From positions 1 through 15,966 of the forward strand of contig DASSLY010000066.1 of the NCBI GenBank assembly GCA_035689185.1: 15,966 bases of DNA. The letters are read 5' to 3'. The stretch is from DASSLY01 sp035689185. Its GTDB lineage: Bacteria > Actinomycetota > Actinomycetes > Actinomycetales > Dermatophilaceae. Positions 13,578 through 15,966 of the stretch are shown here, piece after piece. How positions within the stretch are numbered: the stretch's first letter is position 1; the number at the start of each line of letters is the position of its first letter. Under the pieces are notes generated by a model. It was not told the DNA's origin and ran no database searches. It worked only from the letters and a program-made list of their open reading frames with translations. The position numbers and the translations under genes were made by a program.

Positions 13578-14906
13578 GTGCCGCAGGTCATCCTCCCGTG
13601 TCTGGACGAAGCGCCGGCCCTTCCGGCACTGCTCGCATCGCTGCCACCCGGGTGGCGAGCCCTGGTCGCGGACAACGGTTCTCGTGACGGCTCGGCCGAC
13701 ATCGCCCGCGCCCACGGAGCGACGGTGATCGACGTGGCGCAGCGCGGCTACGGCGCCGCCGTCCACGCCGGCCTGCGGGCGGCCACCAGCCGTGTCGTCG
13801 CCGTCATGGACGCCGACGGGACGCTGGACCCGGCCCAGCTCGTCCGCGTCGCCGCGCCGGTCGTGCAGGGAGACGCCGACCTGGTGATCGGCTGCCGACA
13901 GGCGGTCACCCGCGCCGCCTACCCAGCGTACGTCCGCGTCGCCAATGCCATTCTCACGCAACGCATCCGCGCCCGCACCGGGTTGCCCTTGCGCGATCTC
14001 GGGCCGATCCGCGCGGCCCGGCGGCAGGCCCTGCTCGGACTCGGCCTGACCGACCGCCGGTACGGCTACCCACTGGAGACGGTCACCGCCGCCGCCGAGC
14101 GGGGATGGCGGATCGAGCAGGTCGAGGTGGACTACCGGCCGCGCGCCGCGGGTTCGAGCTCGAAGGTGACCGGGACGTTGCGCGGGACGATGCGCGCTGC
14201 CTGGGACATGTCCCGGGTGCTAGCGGCGACAACGGGTCCTGCTGCGCCAGATCCACGGCCGGTGCTGGTCGTCGTCGCCAAGGCCCCGGTCGCCGGACGG
14301 GTGAAGACGCGGCTCACGCCCCGCCTCACTGCCGACGGTGCCGCCGCCGTCGCGCGGGCCGCCCTGGCGGACACCCTGGCCGCGGTGCGGGCCGTGCCGG
14401 GCGCCCGAGCGGTGCTCGCCCTGGCCGGTGACCCCGCCTGTCTCGACCGGAGCGAGCTGGCCGGGATCGAGGTATGGCCGCAGCGCGGTGAGTCCTTCGG
14501 GGAGCGTCTGGCGCACGTGTTCGGCGCCATCCCGGCCACCCCGATGGTCTTGGTCGGCATGGACACGCCGCAGGTCCAGCCGACGCAGCTGGTCGCGGCG
14601 CTGACAGCCATGGCTGACCACGACGCGGCCCTCGGACGGACACCGGATGGGGGATGGTGGCTGCTGGGGCTGCGCGACGGCCGACACGCGGAGACGCTGG
14701 TCGACGTGCCGATGTCGCGGCCCGACACGGGGGACCTCACCCTCAGTGCCCTGCGAGCCCGGTCGCTGGACGTGGCGAGCCTGGCACCCCTGGTCGACGT
14801 CGACACCATCGACGACGCCCTGCTGGTGGCCGCCGGGATCCCGGCCTCCAGGTTCGCCCGTGCCCTGCAGGCGCGGCTGGCCGAGCACGAGGAGGTGTTC
14901 GCGTGA
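13578..14906 (+). CDS. Bifunctional GT2 glycosyltransferase - DUF2064 (TIGR04282-like) transferase
   Basis: This 442-residue protein joins two nucleotide-sugar transferase-like domains. Residues 1-215 are a GT2 domain resembling dolichol-phosphate mannose/glucose synthases: VILPCLDEAPALPALL, VADNGSRDGSADIA, the metal-binding VMDADGTLDP, RYGYPLETVTAAAERG and the acceptor-loop GSSSKVTGTLRGT. Residues from 229 are a DUF2064 domain: VLVVVAKAPVAGRVKTRLTP, ESFGERLAHVF, VLVGMDTPQVQP and RTPDGGWWLLGLRDG. DUF2064 proteins are known as transferases beside radical-SAM/selenodomain and arsenosugar-type clusters. No membrane segment is seen. It starts at GTG 13578 in leaderless layout, and its stop overlaps the methyltransferase GTG as GTGA. 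Donor and acceptor are unknown; the epimerase and molybdoenzyme nearby suggest a shared pathway. Confidence 0.88.
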   Translation: MPQVILPCLDEAPALPALLASLPPGWRALVADNGSRDGSADIARAHGATVIDVAQRGYGAAVHAGLRAATSRVVAVMDADGTLDPAQLVRVAAPVVQGDADLVIGCRQAVTRAAYPAYVRVANAILTQRIRARTGLPLRDLGPIRAARRQALLGLGLTDRRYGYPLETVTAAAERGWRIEQVEVDYRPRAAGSSSKVTGTLRGTMRAAWDMSRVLAATTGPAAPDPRPVLVVVAKAPVAGRVKTRLTPRLTADGAAAVARAALADTLAAVRAVPGARAVLALAGDPACLDRSELAGIEVWPQRGESFGERLAHVFGAIPATPMVLVGMDTPQVQPTQLVAALTAMADHDAALGRTPDGGWWLLGLRDGRHAETLVDVPMSRPDTGDLTLSALRARSLDVASLAPLVDVDTIDDALLVAAGIPASRFARALQARLAEHEEVFA

Positions 14907-15556
14907 ACGGCGCCCTTCCCGTCTTCGACCTTGCCCTGTCCCGAGCCGAGCGGTCCGACGGCCGGCGCGAGCCGTCGTTCCTGGTCTTCTCCGACGGGTC
15001 GCGCCACCCGTTCCCGTGCGCCGACTGGTGCGGCCAGGCGATCCCGGGAGACGAGACGCTGACCGACCGCTGTGCCGGCCCGACGCTGGACGTCGGCTGC
15101 GGTCCCGGCAGGCTGGTCAGCGCGGTGATGCGCAAGGGGGTTCCCGTGCTGGGTATCGACATCAGCAGCGAGTCGCTTCGCCAGACCCGGCAGCGAGGCG
15201 GGGCCGCGATCGAACGCGATGTGTTCGCCCGGCTCCCGGGCGAGCATCGCTGGCACACGATCCTGCTGGCCGACGGCAATGTCGGAATCGGGGGGGACCC
15301 GGTTGGGCTGCTACGTCGTTGCGGCGAGCTCGCTGCACCCACCGGGGAGGTGCTGGTCGAGGTCACCGGGCCCTCGACGCCCAGCCGCGCCGGCGCGGCC
15401 CGGATGGAGACGGCGCGCCTCCGGAGCCCGTGGTTTCCCTGGGCGCAGGTCAGCATCGTCGACATCGAGATGGTCGCCGCCGCAGCCGGCCTGCGGGTGG
15501 TGGCGGCCTGGTCCAGCCATCGGCGCTGGTTCGCGGCGCTCGCGCGGCAGGGCTGA
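14903..15556 (+). CDS. Class I SAM-dependent methyltransferase
   Basis: This 217-residue cytoplasmic enzyme would transfer a methyl group from SAM. Motif I is LDVGCGPGRL at 62-71, the acidic residue after strand 2 is Asp85 in VLGIDIS, and ILLADGNVGIGGDP plus GEVLVEVTGP are the later strand motifs of a Methyltransf_11/25-type fold. Upstream of motif I there are three cysteines (Cys39 and Cys43 in CADWC, Cys57 in DRC), unusual for a small methyltransferase and possibly structural or metal-binding. A GGAGG site sits 7 bases before GTG 14903, and the start overlaps the preceding stop, so it is translated together with the glycosyltransferase fusion. The substrate is unknown, plausibly the product of its neighbours. 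Confidence 0.9.
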   Translation: MNGALPVFDLALSRAERSDGRREPSFLVFSDGSRHPFPCADWCGQAIPGDETLTDRCAGPTLDVGCGPGRLVSAVMRKGVPVLGIDISSESLRQTRQRGGAAIERDVFARLPGEHRWHTILLADGNVGIGGDPVGLLRRCGELAAPTGEVLVEVTGPSTPSRAGAARMETARLRSPWFPWAQVSIVDIEMVAAAAGLRVVAAWSSHRRWFAALARQG

Positions 15557-15558
15557 CC

Positions 15559-15966
15559 ATGCGCCGCCTGGTCCAGCTGCTGGAGCACCGTCTCCCCGTG
15601 CCGCCGGCGACACTGCGCCGGGGACCCTTCCAGGACGGAGCGTTCACCAGCGAGGCCCGCAGCGAGCGGACCACGAGCCTGCTGGGCCTCGCCCTGGCCG
15701 TGGCGTTCGGGACGTGTTTCCTGACCGGCCTGGTCAGCCACCTCATCCAGCAGCCGCCGGCCTGGTTCGACTGGCCCACCCGGCCGGTCGGCCTCTACCG
15801 GGTGACCCAGGGAGCTCACGTCGCCACCGGGCTGGCCAGCATCCCGCTGCTGCTGGCCAAGCTGTGGTCGGTCTACCCCAAGCTGTTCACCTGGCCGCCG
15901 GCCCGCGACGTCGCCGAGGCGCTCAGCCGGCTGGGCCTGCTCGTGCTGGTGGGATCCGCCATCTTC
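15559..15966 (+). CDS. Molybdopterin-dependent oxidoreductase with membrane-anchor domain, 5' part
   Basis: The gene begins at ATG 15559, two bases after the methyltransferase stop, and is cut by the window edge after 136 codons. The visible part has RRGPFQDGAFTSEARSERTTS, then a membrane segment (LLGLALAVAFGTCFLTGLVSHLI), then WFDWPTRPVGLYRVTQGAHVATGLASIPLLLAKLWSVYPKLF with a second segment, and a third beginning at RLGLLVLVGSAIF. This is the cytochrome-b561-like anchor found at the front of actinobacterial sulfite-oxidase-type molybdenum enzymes; His residues in the TM region could bind heme. The catalytic molybdopterin domain would lie beyond the window, so the assignment rests on the anchor and my memory of the family. 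Confidence 0.62.
   Translation, partial: MRRLVQLLEHRLPVPPATLRRGPFQDGAFTSEARSERTTSLLGLALAVAFGTCFLTGLVSHLIQQPPAWFDWPTRPVGLYRVTQGAHVATGLASIPLLLAKLWSVYPKLFTWPPARDVAEALSRLGLLVLVGSAIF

Noticed and set aside
11412..13961. Continuous 849-codon minus-strand frame leading into the response regulator
   Set aside because: Only the last 234 codons encode the regulator. The rest runs out of frame through the membrane-protein gene and reads as low-complexity Arg/Gly/Ala sequence, so it is not a fusion protein.
14132..15256. Minus-strand open frame of 374 codons opposite the fusion transferase and methyltransferase
   Set aside because: Ser/Arg/Ala-rich shadow with no motif. The plus strand has two strongly supported genes here.

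Overview
The window is high-GC DNA with strong GC bias at third codon positions, GTG as well as ATG starts, and several coding starts lying 6-7 nt after a TANNNT -10 box with no Shine-Dalgarno sequence. Together these point to an actinobacterium. The genus cannot be told from the sequence.

Left part (about 1-6340) is an accessory region built largely of mobile-element debris. An IS110-family DEDD recombinase gene (minus, 22-1125) has about 300 bp of structured non-coding DNA upstream, where IS110 elements are known to encode their bridge RNA. Next comes a gene for a secreted, cysteine-containing protein (plus, about 1440-2506) whose two ends both appear replaced by insertion-element sequence. 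It runs into an IS21-family remnant (minus, about 2507-4375) with complete istA, only the first ~40 codons of istB, and three repeats at the istA-proximal end. After a gene-poor stretch (4376-5072) there are two divergent genes, each apparently broken by a one-base frameshift: an unrecognised hypothetical gene (minus, from 5552) and a P-loop kinase-like gene (plus, 5634-6178). A short IS630-like transposase tail and a perfect 23-bp direct repeat in two copies (6266-6336) close this region.

Middle part (6344-9256) is ordinary accessory gene content: an alpha/beta hydrolase of the proline-iminopeptidase type (minus), a zinc-independent quinone-oxidoreductase-like dehydrogenase (plus) behind a promoter with an operator-like palindrome, and a vapBC toxin-antitoxin pair (minus).

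Right part (9357 to the end) is the most coherent block and the best candidate for an undescribed system. An NAD-dependent sugar epimerase with a CPxCG insertion is followed by a convergent three-gene unit on the minus strand: polytopic membrane protein, OmpR-type response regulator, three-TM histidine kinase. Divergent from that unit is a second operon: a fusion of a GT2 glycosyltransferase with a DUF2064 (TIGR04282-like) transferase, a small SAM-dependent methyltransferase, and the start of a membrane-anchored molybdopterin-dependent oxidoreductase, cut by the window edge. The genes overlap or nearly touch, and the divergent units share a 103-bp promoter region with two leaderless-type promoters. 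The content suggests regulated synthesis of a glycosylated, methylated envelope or small-molecule product linked to redox chemistry. That function is inference; no product can be named from the sequence.
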